This document shows positions 11,828 through 24,391 of a stretch of 64,000 nt of DNA, piece after piece. Under the pieces are notes generated by a model that worked only from the letters and a program-made list of their open reading frames with translations, had not been told where the DNA came from and did no database searches. Source of the stretch: Phymorhynchus buccinoides (Eukaryota > Mollusca > Gastropoda > Neogastropoda > Raphitomidae); the NCBI GenBank assembly GCA_017654935.2, contig CM065710.1:8580757-8644756 (forward strand). Direction: 5' to 3'. Numbering within the stretch: the first letter of the stretch is position 1; every line of letters begins with the position of its first letter. Made by a program: the position numbers and the translations under genes.

Positions 11828-12356
11828 TATGCCAGTCAGTCTATAAAGGGTCAAACGATGACTTTCAGATAGGGTTAAAAAAAAAGAGTCAGCTGACTGA
11901 CATTCTGGAGGTGTAAGCTGGAATGTGTATAATTTTTATTATGTTACGTCCAATCTGTGAAATTGCCCATGTGGTGAAATGGGCAAAACGGTTGGCCCAG
12001 TTCGTGAAATAGCCCATTCAAAACTTACTATTTCTAAAAACACTATGAATGAAAACTATCTTTCGTTCATAAACACTCGGAGATCAAGAATCGGTTCAAA
12101 CCGATGAGAAATCACGCCTGTAGATGAGTTTAAAAAATTCTTTTTATTCAGACTTAATTTGATAAAACGTTTAATAAAACACGTGGCTCAGGCATGCCCC
12201 AGGGTAGCATTTGGAAGGGTCGGGGGATAGGACTGGGATGACAGTACAATGGAGAAATATTTGCTGCTGTTGAATCAACCTTAATCAATGTCTGTGTGGT
12301 TGGGAATTGAAAAATGCAATGCATAATTGTCCATTTCACGAATGAGAGACTTAGTG

Positions 12357-12555
12357 CGATTTTTCTCACGCCAGAGGGCATGACGCTCGTGTGGGGCTAA
12401 TCCTCTCTATGTTATTAGTTGGGGATAAAGAAGGAGAGAGAGACAGTGAGTGGTCCTACCATCACTCTCTCTCTCTCTCACTACGCCCAAGTAAGAAAAT
12501 CGCGTGATAAGCCCCTAGTGCATTGACTGCCCTCTGGCGTGAAAAATATCGCCAT
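12357..12555. mobile_element. Foldback element H2
   Basis: An inverted pair gcgatttttctcacgccaga / tctggcgtgaaaaatatcgc around a GA/CT centre; the inner arm cactacgcccaagtaag matches H1. Weaker inverted similarity extends outward to about 11958 and 12600, so a larger parent element of about 650 bp is possible. Confidence 0.55.
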
Positions 12556-12605
12556 AGGTTGACCATTGGGCAAACCATTTTGTCCATTTCGTGAAATAGG
12601 CAATA

Positions 12606-12819
12606 GGGGAAGACGGGGTAAAAAGCGCATGGGCGGGTAAGAAGCCCACCCCAATTATCTCATGAAATAAAGAAAATGTCAGTCAAATTTGCCCATGAGA
12701 CGAATGCTAGACATTAACGTTCGTCTCATGGGCAAAATGAGACTGAAATTTGCTTCATTTCATGAGATAATTGGGGTGGGCTTCTTACCCGCCCATGCGC
12801 TTTTTACCCCGTCTTCCCC
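12606..12819. mobile_element. Palindromic TA-MITE copy T3
   Basis: 214 bp, flanked by TA, nearly identical to T2 over its whole length. Confidence 0.85.
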
Positions 12820-12993
12820 TATGCATTATGAGGGAGATATCTTTCCCAAGATACACGAGTAGCAGAAATCTCGCTATCTGATCTCACCCCCAGTTTCAGG
12901 ATCTCATGAGTGTGTCCATGAGATCCTGATGAGAACCTAAAATTAGGCGTCAGACATCGAGTATTCTACTACTCACATGCCCATTCTCTCGGA

Positions 12994-13131
12994 CGACAAG
13001 ATTTTGGGACAACTAGCGACAAGATTTTGGGACAACTAGCGACAAGATTTTGGGACAACTAGCGACAAGATTTTGGGACAACTAGCGACAAGATTTTGGG
13101 ACAACTAGCGACAAGATTTTGGGACAACTAG
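12994..13131. repeat. 23-bp minisatellite, six units
   Basis: Six perfect copies of cgacaagattttgggacaac plus tag. Perfect identity suggests recent expansion. Confidence 0.9.
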
Positions 13132-13148
13132 CGCAGCGGAAGACCCCA

Positions 13149-13394
13149 TTAACCCTTTCACCGCCAGCTATATTTCAGCCAAACATTTCCATTAAATTTA
13201 CCTGGGTAGAGAACACAATCCATCTGCAGTATTGGGGATTCTTCTGTGACATATATAAAATAAGGTCTATCCTTACTTCCCAAAACTAAGACAATAGGGT
13301 CTTTGGATAATAGACCCCAATTTGATGCCTTTTAACGACATAGGTGTCAAATCACTGTGGTGCTAAAATGCGACTTTGGCGGTGAAAGGGTTAA
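13149..13394. mobile_element. TTAA-flanked piggyBac-like MITE P3
   Basis: 246 bp with 17-bp inverted ends TTAACCCTTTCACCGCC. It shares its right-hand TTAA with foldback element F1. Confidence 0.85.
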
Positions 13395-13966
13395 AGGTGG
13401 ACCCTGACGGATGAGTATTGGCAAGAAACACGTCGAGATCATCAGAAAGACAGCCTTTTCAAGGATCGGAACACTCACTTTGCTCTGTTTTTTTAGAAAT
13501 TGAATCGTCAAAACGGCAATTCCTCCTCGGCGGCGATGCCGGAGAGAGTAGCCATTTTGGATGGGGTGGGTGGAGGTCACTCGTTGTGGTTGAAGCGTTT
13601 TCTTTTTTTGTAGCGCAGTAAAAAAAGAAAGAAAAAGGACCTATTTCCTTTGTTGTGAGCTAAACTCCTTTAGATAAACTGTATAAAATAAAAAAAATTT
13701 TTAAAAAAAAAGGCTTGTATTGCGAACATTTCGTGCAAACGATTTGGTCTAAACGCAGGCGGCAATTAGAAAAGAGACGCACACGCCTTCTCTTTGGGTG
13801 AAAGAATGTGACTTCCAGCACCTCCGCGAAGGAGGAATCGCCGATTTGAAAGTTTGATTTCTAGGAAACCAGAGCAAAGTGAGTGTTGCAATCTCTGTAA
13901 AGGGTGTTTTCCTGGTGATCTCGATGTGTTTCTGACAAAAACTCATCCGTCAGGGTGCCCCTTTAA
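13393..13966. mobile_element. Foldback element F1 (fused to P3)
   Basis: About 574 bp with inverted arms of roughly 150 bp: AAAGGTGGACCCTGACGG at the left, its near-complement ending CCCCTTTAA at the right. The centre has A/T-rich runs. It abuts P3 through a shared TTAA. Confidence 0.72.
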
Positions 13967-14042
13967 GGTCGACGAATCAACACCAGCCCTCCCTCTCCCA
14001 CCTCACGTAGCTACAGTCAGAAGTGCCACAGCAAATGTCTCC

Positions 14043-14466
14043 TAGTTTTTGTTTGTGGCTCAAGCCACAAACCTATAACTCACTTTGTCGGTCGGTCGGT
14101 CGGTCGGTCGGTCTGTCGGTCCAAAATTGTCGCACATTTTGACAAAATGTCGCACTTCAAATCGAGGCTACACTTCAAATTGAGGCCGCTCTTTAACATG
14201 ATGTATTTTAAAAGCGTACAAAATAATAAACATACGTAATACAGACACTACAACAGACACGACGAGTATGCGGTGCTTCTTTCGATGAGTATAAGTAGGA
14301 TACATAGTTTTAAATGTTTTCTAAAAGATATAAAAAGTTACGAAATGGTGCAGAGATAACATTCTGGTTTACAGATTAAAATTATTGAAAAGCCAGGGGA
14401 GGTGACTCATGGTTGGAGTGGTAAAAATAGATCGCGTGCCACAAACTATTGCGATTTCGCGCTTGT
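14043..14466 (+). repeat. Dispersed family S, copy 1
   Basis: About 420 bp beginning tttgtttgtggctcaagcca, with a GGTC run, and ending attgcgatttcgcgcttgtt. Confidence 0.85.
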
Positions 14467-14644
14467 TGAGTAACAGTGCACATAGACCAAAAACATACAC
14501 CCGCATTCACACATAGAGAGAAAAAGAGAGAAAGAAGAAAAAACAACAAAAGAGTGACAGACAAATAGGTAGATGGACGGACAGATAGACAGGCACAATG
14601 ACAGACAATGAGACAGAAAGAGAAAGACTGATCGTCAGAAAAGA

Positions 14645-14935
<291 letters not shown>

Positions 14936-15203
14936 CTCATACACACATACATTGTCTATACATACATATAAAAAAATGTTGTTTAAAAAAAAAAATACAC
15001 ATAGTGAAACAAATAATTGATGACAAGTAGGAGGTGAAAGCAACATCAATCCAAACACATTTAACAAGCAGTTTAAAGGCAAACAAATAAACAAAGCATA
15101 AAACTGAGATGTAAACATTCAATTGACATATACCATGCATACCACATGTAGGTGTACACAAGGCAATACAGTTATACAGTGTGCGTTCAAAATGACACAG
15201 GAT

Positions 15204-15917
15204 TTAAGCAGGGCTGTAAATTATGTTTGCCCGCACCATCTTTTTGTATCGTGAGATGGAAGGGCATAACTGAATGGCAGAGGGAAGGGAATTCCAAATT
15301 GAGGAACCTGAGAAGGCAAAACTTGATTTGCATTTGCCAATTCTAGTGTTTGGCAAAATGTAGTTGCTGGAACCATAACGATGTGATGCCGGGGTAACTA
15401 ATGATTTTAGGTATTGTGGGACCAAGTCATTATGCACTTTGTACATGATGATTGCTTTGTTGTACTTTAATTGTGAATCTAACGGAAGGAAGCTTAATTT
15501 TGCTTGTTTTTCTGATGTGGTGAGGTTTGCGTCAAGAAGAATAATTTTAGCTGCTCTTTTGTAGATAGAATTGAGTTTTAATAGGTGACATTTGGCGGTA
15601 AAATCCCAAACTACAGATGCATAGTTGACGTGAGAGAGACAGTGGGCATGAAAGAATAATTTGCGTTCCTCTGTATCTATGAAAGGTCTAAGGTTTTTTT
15701 TTAGCAGGAATAGGCTACGTGCAAGCTTGTGTGCTACCTTCTCAATATGGGTCTGCCACTTCAGTTCTTCATCTATGATCACACCCAGGACGCGGTGCTC
15801 TTTTACTTGGCCAATGATGTTATCCTTTAAATAAACTTTGAGATTTAGAGGTTCGTTCTGATGTTTTTGTCTTGAAGTAATTACCATGCTTTTGGTTTTT
15901 GTAGGGTGGATGACCAT
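15204..15917 (-). pseudogene. LINE reverse transcriptase, C-terminal part
   Basis: A 237-residue open stretch with KTKSMVI, VLGVIIDEELKW and NYASVVWDF motifs found after the catalytic centre in jockey/CR1-type elements. The catalytic FADD itself is encoded just upstream at 16014-16025 in another frame, so the ATG at 15917 is not a real start but the point where this frame opens. Confidence 0.8.
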
Positions 15918-16132
15918 CAGGTTTTGGTCACACCAGGCAGAAACATCATTTAAAGCTGTTTGTAATGAGGTTTGAATGGAGGATAAACGAGCTGCACTAG
16001 AGTGGAGGGAGGAGTCGTCAGCAAACAGATCGCATGAGACACTTTCATCTGATATTGAAAGTGGTAGGTCATTAATGAATAAGCAGAACAGGAGGGGTCC
16101 TAAAACAGATCATTGCGGTACACCAGTCTTAA

Positions 16133-17032
16133 TTATCTTATTATCTGATCTGAAACTGCACCATTACTTAGGACAAACTGTGTTCTGTTAGTAAGATAGG
16201 ATGTAAAAAAAGAAGCTGTATTTTCGTCCTGCAGGTATAGTGCTAATTTTTGTAATAATATTTTATGATTCACAAGATCAAATGCCTTCTTAAAGTCAAG
16301 AAATACAGCACCTGTCATTTTGTTTCGGTTAATTGCTGAAAGCCATGTATCACAGAGACGAACTACGGCAGTTTGACAAGAATGGTGATGCCGAAAGCCA
16401 GATTGTAATGGATGGAAAAGATTGTTGTCCTCAAGATACTGCATTAGATGTTTATGAACATGTTTTTCAAGAGGTTTAGATAGAACTGTAAGAATAGAAA
16501 TAGGTCTAAAGTTGTTTAGGTCAGAAATATCTTTAGATTTAGGCAGTGGTATAACTTTTGCTGATCTTAGACCAGGTGGTACTATGTTTTGTTCCAGGCA
16601 TGTGTTATATATGAAGGTAAGAGGTTCTACTACGTAGGGAAGTGCAAGTTGTAAGAGAGAGCTACTGATTTTGTCTGGTCCCATAGATTTTTTATTTTTC
16701 AATTTTGCGATAAGGGAACCAACTTCGTGAACAGCAAGTGAAGGTATTTTAAATGCATTTCCAGGTTTTATGTTACTGTTACAAAAGGTTTGAAGAGAGG
16801 ACGAAGGACAGTATTCGTTTTCGGGGTGTGTTGGGTCAGGTACCCTTATAGAATCTGCTATGTGCATAAAGTGATTATTGAATGAGTCTGGTGACCAATT
16901 GAAGCTATTTAGTGAATTGTGCTTGGACTTATTTGTGATGTTGTTGATGGCTCGCCATAATGTAGATGTGTCACGATTTGTTGATATCATTTTATTGAAG
17001 TGCTGTTTTCTAGAGTCCCGAATGAGATCATT

Positions 17033-17035
<3 letters not shown>
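16133..17035 (-). pseudogene. LINE reverse transcriptase, N-terminal part
   Basis: A 300-residue open stretch. Recognisable parts are KSMGPDKI (about 116-123), NNFRPIS (174-180), GFRHHHSC (213-220) and the catalytic A motif FLDFKKAFD (245-253), typical of jockey/CR1-type non-LTR polymerases. The frame ends just before GVPQ; that motif is read in a shifted frame at 16113-16124 and is followed by TGA (16110-16112) where a glycine is expected. Confidence 0.82.
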
Positions 17036-17036
<1 letters not shown>

Positions 17037-17126
<90 letters not shown>

Positions 17127-17200
17127 TATATAGAGAGAGACAGACAGACAGACAGACAGAGAGACAGAGAAAGACAGAGACAGACAGAGAGACAGAGAGA
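17037..17200. repeat. (GA)n and GACA-rich tract
   Basis: (GA)n to about 17120, then GACA/GAGA DNA. It separates the truncated LINE from exon E12. Confidence 0.94.
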
Positions 17201-17213
17201 GTCAGCAACTCAC

Positions 17214-17309
17214 GACATGTCCCTTCGGGTTGATTTGTGGCTGCTTTCACGCACACCAGGTTGGACAGACAAATGTTGGAGTCTTTGCAAGTACCTCCTA
17301 TTTTTTTCT
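17214..17309 (-). CDS. Cysteine-module exon E12 (32 codons, phase 1-1)
   Basis: Acceptor cacctgttctatgcag, donor gtgagt after TGT-C. Four cysteines spaced x5, x5, x11. A (GA)n tract starts a few bases past the donor, and a broken LINE abuts the other end of that tract. Confidence 0.72.
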
Positions 17310-17369
17310 CTGCATAGAACAGGTGCACAGACACAGACACAGACACACACACACAGGATGAAAAAAAAG

Positions 17370-17690
17370 CTTTGTCAGTTTATTCTTTAACCCTCAATAA
17401 AGATGATTTTGACTTGACTTGACTTGACACACAGACACACACACACACACACACGCGCGCGCACACATACAAACACACACACAGACAGAAGGACACATAC
17501 CAGTGCATACGTGTATGCGAGAACGTATACCACATGAGCATGCGCGCGTGCACACACACACACACACACACATACGCACACACACATACGCACACACACA
17601 CACACACACACACACAAACGCACACACACACCACACACACACACACACACACCACACTCACACACACACACACACTGACGCTGTGATTGC
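17370..17690. repeat. TTGACT-type tail and (CA)n cluster
   Basis: A retroelement-like tail with aataaagatgattttgactt and repeated gacttgacttgac (17390-17428) runs straight into a (CA)n cluster of about 240 bp. Confidence 0.85.
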
Positions 17691-17839
17691 TTTCGAATGA
17701 GAGAGTGACAGATGGGGAAGGGACGAAAGGAAGAGATAAAGGGGGAAGGAAAGAGCGGGACAGAGAGACAGACACAGAAAGACAGACAGACAGACAGAGA
17801 TAGAGTGAGATAGGGATAGAGGGAGACAGAGACAGAGCG

Positions 17840-18255
17840 AAACACACATAGATAGATAGTCAGACAGGTCAGACAGACAGACAGAGACAGAGACAGAGGG
17901 AGACAGAGATAGAGCGAAACACACAGAGATAGATAGTCAGACAGGTCAGACAGACAGACAGAGACAGAGACAGAGGGAGACAGAGACAGAGCGAAACACA
18001 CCGAGATAAATAGTCAGACAGACAGACAGGTAAGAAAGACAGACAGACAGAGACAGAGATAGAGGGAGACAGAGACAGAGCGAAACACACAGAGATAGAT
18101 AGTCAGACAGACAGACAGAGACAGAGACAGAGGGAGACAGAGACAGAGCGAAACACACCGAGATAAATAGTCAGACAGACAGACAGGTAAGAAAGACAGA
18201 CAGACAGAGACAGAGATAGAGGGAGACAGAGACAGAGCGAAACACACAGAGATAG
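17840..18255. repeat. About 70-bp minisatellite with GACA-rich units
   Basis: Units contain gagcgaaacacac and agatagatagtcagacag, separated by GACAGA runs; about six units. Confidence 0.8.
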
Positions 18256-18352
18256 ATCAGTACGTCAGGCAGACAGACAGGTCAGAAAAAGAAAAGGGAA
18301 ACACACTTGGAAGGATAGTTTTGTTTGTTTGTTTGCTTTTCATTATACTTAC

Positions 18353-18445
18353 TGCATTCCTGATCATATTCGCACAAGGTCCGGGCTTCACACAGGCTTT
18401 GTATCACTGTTGCCGTGTCAAGGCACCAACTCCCTGCTTCCAACC
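18353..18445 (-). CDS. Cysteine-module exon E11 (31 codons, phase 1-1)
   Basis: Acceptor tttttattcatccacag, donor gtaagt after TGC-A. Four cysteines spaced x10, x5, x5; the first spacer is unusually long. The open frame and strong splice signals support it. Confidence 0.72.
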
Positions 18446-18459
18446 CTGTGGATGAATAA

Positions 18460-18634
18460 AAATGACAGATTAATCAATCAATCAATCAATCAATAGAGGA
18501 CAATCAATCAATCAGTCAATGGCCAACTTAGGACGAGTATTTGACCGCCAGGGGGCAATCAAACCAGTAGGGGCTTAGCGCGTGATAGTCTTAGTTGGGC
18601 GTAGTGAGAGAGAGAGAGGGAGGGACTCATCTCC

Positions 18635-18691
<57 letters not shown>

Positions 18692-19210
18692 ACGCCCAAC
18701 TAAGAATATCACACGCTAAGCCCCTACTGGTTTGATTGCCCCCTGGCGGTCAAATACTCGTCCTAAGATGCTCTTTGGAAGAAGAAAATCAATCAACCAA
18801 ATATCAGAAGAAAATCTACCAATCAATAAATCAATTGGCAGAAGAAAATCAATCAATCAATCAATAAGTTAATCAGTTAATCAATAAGGCAATTGGCAGA
18901 ACAAAATCAACCAATCAACCAGCCAGCCAGCCAACCAACCAACCAAGCAATTGGTAGAGAACATCAGTCAAGCAGCCAATTAATCAATCAATGGGTAGAA
19001 GAAAATAAATCAATTAATCAATAAGTAATTAGGGACAACATCTATCAACAAATAATTTTTTTAAATAATTAATCACTTGAATAAAATCCATTAATCAATT
19101 GAAGAAATCAATTACAGCAATCAATAAATATCAACCAACCAACCAGCCACTAACCAATCAATATAAGGAAAATCAATCAATCAGTTAATTAATACAAAGA
19201 AAACAATCAA
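18460..19210. repeat. Degenerate (AATC)n region
   Basis: AATC repeats with many interruptions and copies of a word like ggcagaagaaaatcaatca. It is interrupted by foldback H1. Confidence 0.85.
18527..18766. mobile_element. Foldback element H1 with CT/GA centre
   Basis: Arms of about 95 bp, CTTAGGACGAGTATTTGACC and its complement, nearly perfect, around a (GA)n-(CT)n centre. It interrupts an (AATC)n-rich region. Confidence 0.75.
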
Positions 19211-19374
19211 CTGTGGAAGAAAGTTAAGCACGTATCAAGCACATGAGGATGAACTTGGGCCTGTATTGCTGAGGCAACTACTTTCACTTCGCTAGGCGAA
19301 TCGGTGACATAAATAACTTTGGTAAAAGGGAGTTAATTACTAGAAGTTACATCCCCTTATTCATTTCACTTCTT

Positions 19375-19712
19375 CTTCTTCTTCTTCTTCGATCGCTTAG
19401 ACAGTTTCCTGTGAATTTTGAGCGCAGATGCGTCATGCTGCCGTTATGCGCCTAACTAAGAAACAGTTAGGCCCAGCAAGTCCGACTTCGGCTGGAGGAG
19501 GAAATGTTTTTGAAAGCGTTTCGTCAAAAAAGGCTGGAGAATGGACCGGTATTAAAGCAGAAAGATAGTAGATGACAGTAGTAAGCAAAGGGAAAAGGCA
19601 GAGTCAAAGAGTGACAGATTAGAGGAAGTTACAAGCACAGAACTTCCAGAAGGTGGGGGAACTATTTATACAAAAGACCCCCCCCCCCTCCCCGGTACCC
19701 CCACGGGGGGAG
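19375..19712 (+). repeat. Dispersed family Q, copy 2
   Basis: Same structure as copy 1, ending in the same C-run and ggtacccccacgggg. Confidence 0.78.
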
Positions 19713-19812
19713 TTCATGTCACTATATCCTCTCTCTTAGCCTCACTATTTCATAATTATCAGGTCTATCACATCGTTTAGTGTCACATCATTATGCCGTG
19801 GTTGGGTGTATA

Positions 19813-20115
19813 GGGGAAGACGGGGTAAAAAGCTCATGGGCGGGTAAGAAGCCCACCCCAATTATCTCATGAAATAAAGACAATTTCAGTCACATTTGCC
19901 CACGAGACGAATGCTAAACATGAACACTCGTCTCATGGGCAAAATGGGACTGAAATGTGCTTCATTTCAAGAGATAATTGGCATGGGCTTCTTACCCGCC
20001 CATGGGCTATTAGCATTCGTCTCATGGGCAAAATGTGACTGAAATTTTCTTTATTTCATGAGATAATTGGCATGGGCTTCTTACCCGCCCATGGGCTTTT
20101 TACCCCGTCTTCCCC
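19813..20115. mobile_element. Palindromic TA-MITE copy T4 (303 bp, with extra arm)
   Basis: TA-flanked with the usual ends, but it carries an additional half-arm: the segment from the loop to the inner terminus is present twice (about 19925-20008 and 20010-20099). This makes it about 90 bp longer than its relatives. Confidence 0.82.
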
Positions 20116-20129
20116 TACCATAAAGAATA

Positions 20130-20344
20130 GGGGAAGACGGGGTAAAAAGCGTATGGGCGGGTAAGAAGCCCACCCCCAATTATCTCATGAAATAAAGAAA
20201 ATTTCAGTCAAATTTGCCCATGAGACGAATGCTAGACATTAACGCTCGTCTCATGGGCAAAATGAGACTGAAATTTGCTTCATTTCATGAGATAATTGGG
20301 GTGGGCTTCTAACCCGCCCATGCGCTTTTTACCCCGTCTTCCCC
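20130..20344. mobile_element. Palindromic TA-MITE copy T5
   Basis: 215 bp, TA-flanked, only 14 bp from T4. Confidence 0.85.
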
Positions 20345-20675
20345 TATTAAAATTCGAAATATTTACGGTTTGAAGTGGGCGTTCGGGTGTTTTTATTGTA
20401 TAATTATGCGCAAGGAAACATTCCAGGCTTGGTTGGTACGCGTGTGGACCATGTTTTGGTAAAGGCAGAGGCTGGGGGTTACGGGTCCGTAACGTATACG
20501 TAACCCGTATTATTCTCCAGGCTACGGTTACGGGGCCCAATCACGGGACGCAAAAATTATGCGCAAGTGTCATGAAAAAACTAGTAACATTGACTCTAAC
20601 ATGTTCCTATCCCTATCCCTAACCATTAATTCAACGAAACCTTGATGCGATAACATTTTAATATAATCATGTATG

Positions 20676-20920
20676 CTAGTCTGTCGTTTCCGACCATGAC
20701 TGCCAGATAGCTGCAGAGGGGGCAGATACTATTCTGGCGGCCTGGGCGAGAATTTGTTTATAGCGGAGATGCCTTTCCCAGGGTACATCCCCACTCTCTC
20801 GGCCAATGGGATTTGAGGACACAGCTGGCGTTGAGGAAGGTCCTCCAAAAGGCCAACCCATCCCTTTGGCTGCAGCACCAGAGCCAGTGCAAGCACCCCC
20901 CCCCCCCCTCGTTCGAGAGT
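20676..20920 (+). repeat. Dispersed family G, copy 1
   Basis: Contains ctgtcgtttccgaccatgac, gagaatttgtttatagcgga and ccagggtacatccccactct. Confidence 0.77.
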
Positions 20921-21566
20921 CATAGTCTTCCACAAGAGACTAAACTGTACCATGATTTTCCATTACTGTAGAAAATCATCTATTGTACAGCTCTCATGTT
21001 ACTGTTGGCCCCTACTACAGGCTGATGTCAACCAATGATTAAAACCGTTTGAGTAAAGTGCATACGAAATAAGAAAACGCTTGTTGATGAAAACTTCGAC
21101 TAGTAGCAAGAGTTACTATCCCTGAACGTGGTCCGAGCGTAGTTGCAACAACTCCTTAACCGTAGCCACTGTGTTTGGAAAATACGGAAAGGGCGGGTTT
21201 TTTTCCTCCATTCTATCTATCTATAATATAATACGCTAAGGCCCGAAGAGTAAAAACAACGTAAAAACTCGGATAACGCGTAAATGTCTGACTCTTGCTT
21301 GCCATACAGTTCCAGAAGAACGCATTGGGACGCGGTTCCGCTATGTCTGGTTCCAAATGTTGCTTTTGAAAGTTGATTTTGAAGGCAAAATGCATGAAAT
21401 TTCCAAGACATTTTGTGTCGTCTGCGTCTCCCGAGCTGTGTCGGAAATTGCCGAATCTACCTCGGAAAACACGAAGAATGCCGAACCTGTGTTTCGTAAC
21501 TTCCGCCCTTATAGTATTTCTCAAGTACAATTCTCATCTATCACTGTGTCCCCACGCTCCCACACA

Positions 21567-21570
<4 letters not shown>

Positions 21571-21650
<80 letters not shown>
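21571..21650. repeat. (CT)n microsatellite
   Basis: About 80 bp of CT. Confidence 0.96.
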
Positions 21651-21653
<3 letters not shown>

Positions 21654-21903
21654 CAGTTCTCGCTCTCACACAACGACAACAGTGCTAATAAAGTGTGTCA
21701 CTACACAAAGTCACGCAAACTTTTCTCAAATCAATACACTGCATCCAGCATTGCATCTTTATTCTTTAGTATGGGGTACGGGGGACTCTCTTACATTCAC
21801 ATACAGCATGTAATATGTTCTATCAATGTAACATTGAATAAATTATCTTTGCATTTAAAAAAAATAAATTCTGGACCCGTCCGGAGCACGGGTGTAACTA
21901 GTT

Positions 21904-22473
21904 AAAGGGCCACCCTGACGATGAGTTTTTGTAAGAAACACGTCCAGAGCACCAGGAAAACACCCTTTACAGAGATTGCAACACCCACTTTGCTCTGGTT
22001 TCCTAGAAATCAAACCGTCAAATCGGCGATTCCTCCTTGGCGGAGGTGCTGGAAGTCAAGTTCTTTCACTCAAAGAGAAGGCGTGTTCTGTCTCTTTTCT
22101 AATGGCCGCCGGAGTTTAGATCAAATCGTTTGCACGAAATTTTCGCAATACAAGCCTTTTTTCCTTTTCTTTTAAAATTTTATACAGATTATCTAAAGGA
22201 GTTTCGCTAACAACAAAGGAAACAGCTCCAATTTTGTTTTACTGCACTACAAAAAAAAGAAAACGCTTCAACCACAATGAGTGTGACCTTCACCCACCCC
22301 ATCCAAAATGGCTTCTATCTCCGGCATCTCCGCCAAGGGGGAATCGCCGATTTGACGGCTTGATTTCTAGGAAACCAGATCAAAGTGAGTGTTCCTATTC
22401 TTGAAAAGGCTGTCTCTCTGGTGATCTCGACGTGTTTCTGGCAAAAAACCTCATCCGTCAGGGTCCACCTTTA
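21904..22473. mobile_element. Foldback element F2
   Basis: About 570 bp, same family as F1 in the opposite orientation, without an attached P element. It ends 20 bp from exon E10. Confidence 0.72.
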
Positions 22474-22492
22474 GAACAAAAATGCAACTCAC

Positions 22493-22567
22493 TACAAGTG
22501 TTGTTATCTCTCTGACTGCAGGGACCTTGGTAACAGTCGTCGCTGCAAGGCTCACCCAGCAGCAAAT
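22493..22567 (-). CDS. Cysteine-module exon E10 (25 codons, phase 1-1)
   Basis: Acceptor ggtgcgttgcag, donor gtgagt after TGT-A. Four cysteines spaced x3, x4, x7, the most divergent spacing. Foldback element F2 ends about 20 bp past the donor, and a dispersed repeat begins about 20 bp upstream of the acceptor, so this exon is tightly boxed in by repeats. Confidence 0.66.
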
Positions 22568-22587
22568 CTGCAACGCACCATATCGCC

Positions 22588-22841
22588 TTGCTTAAAGACC
22601 CACCAGATCACGTGTCAAAATCACACGTGTTTTCCATCTTATAGCTGGAAAGAAATCTTGTTTTGACCGGGTCTGTCTCCGGTACAAATGCACCCAAATT
22701 CAAATTCAAACCGAAACATCATTTTAAAGAGCAGCTTCAATTTGAAGTTGGGGACGTGATTTGTATGTGGGTCACAGCTACCCAGACAAAAACCAAGGGA
22801 CTTAATCGTGGTGCGTCAGTGTGTCTTTAAATTGGGGGACC
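22588..22841. repeat. Dispersed family I, copy 1
   Basis: Begins ttaaagacccaccagatcac and ends gtgcgtcagtgtgtctttaa, so it has short inverted ends. It lies just upstream of exon E10. Confidence 0.75.
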
Positions 22842-23010
22842 TTCTCCAATGCCAACTCTTGTCCTCAAATCCCTTTTGGCGGCCGAGAGTGGGGATGTAC
22901 CCCGGGCAAGGCTTCTCCACTATAAACAAAATTGGACCCCGGCCTGCCGGAATGGGCAGCTGCACCCCCCTCTGCTGCCGGTCTGGCAGTCATTGTCGGA
23001 AACGACAGAC
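22838..23010 (-). repeat. Dispersed family G, copy 2
   Basis: Reverse-complement copy ending gtcggaaacgacagac. A 50-bp fragment also lies at 6485-6533. Confidence 0.77.
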
Positions 23011-23704
23011 AGCCAACAATCTGTCTTTCCGCTATCTTTCTGACTTACAGCTGGTCCATTCTCCTGCCTTTGTTCTAGAAACTCTTACAAAGATTTGTTC
23101 TTGTTTTTTGAATAGCCTAAGACGGACATGGTGGGCGGGTGCCCACCGGTTCGCATAATGCGTTTCGCATAATCCTTTGATCAGAGCCGCGGGCGCAAGT
23201 CGAGTGTCTCTTCCAAAAAAACCTGGCAGTTCGCATAAACGGGTTTGCCATTTCGCATATTATGCACTCTTGCAGGTTCTAATGCACTCTACGTGACTTT
23301 CTGTTACTTTCCTACGATCCATAACCCTATCCCTAACACTATCCCTATCCCTAACCATATCCCTAACCCTATCCCTAACTTTCTGAGTTTTATGCGAAAT
23401 GCCATGTCCACAAAGCTTTGTATGCGAAGCGACAGTATGTGAATCGGCTTTATGCGAAGCGGCAGTATGCGAAACGGCAATATGCGAACCGGGGCGCACC
23501 GTGCTGGGCCCAACTATTTCTTAGGCGCATAACGGCAGCATGACGCATCTGCGCTCATAGTTGACAGGAAACTGTCTGAGCGATCGATGAAGGACAAGAA
23601 ATTGTAGGTTATAGACAGAGACTGTGGTTACGCGCCCGTGTCTGCAGCATCCAGAGTCCGGTTATGCTGCGCAATAAAGTATTGGATCACTAAACCTCAC
23701 TCTA

Positions 23705-23916
23705 ACATAATAATAATAATAATAATAATAATAATGGGAATTCATATAGCGCTCTTTCTCACATGAGCTGAAACTGTACAATAAAGTATTGGAAAAGTAA
23801 ACCTCACTCTAACATAATATAATAATAATAATAATAATGGGAATTCATATAGCGCTCTTTCTCACATGAGCTGAAACTGTACAATAAAATATTGGAAAAG
23901 TAAACCTCACTCTAAC

Positions 23917-23957
<41 letters not shown>

Positions 23958-24331
23958 TGGTCAGTCAAGATTTCCTAGTAAAAGGTCGAGCACGACCGAA
24001 ATATTGGAATAAAAGCAACTAACTTGTTGGTGTTTCCTTTGTTTCATGTTCATAATAATAATAATAATGATAATAATAATAATAATAATAATAGTAATAA
24101 TAATAATAATGGGAATTTATATAGCGTTCTTTCTCACATGAGCTCAGTGCGCTTTACATTGATAACAAGAACATTAAAGGCAAACAAATAATGAATCATT
24201 ACAAAGTAAAATAAACACGATGATTGCACGCAACGTTTCTCTTTCTTCCTTACACATACACGCACGCACGCACGCACGCACGCAAACACACACACACATG
24301 AACGCACACACACACGCACGCACACACACGA

Positions 24332-24391
<60 letters not shown>

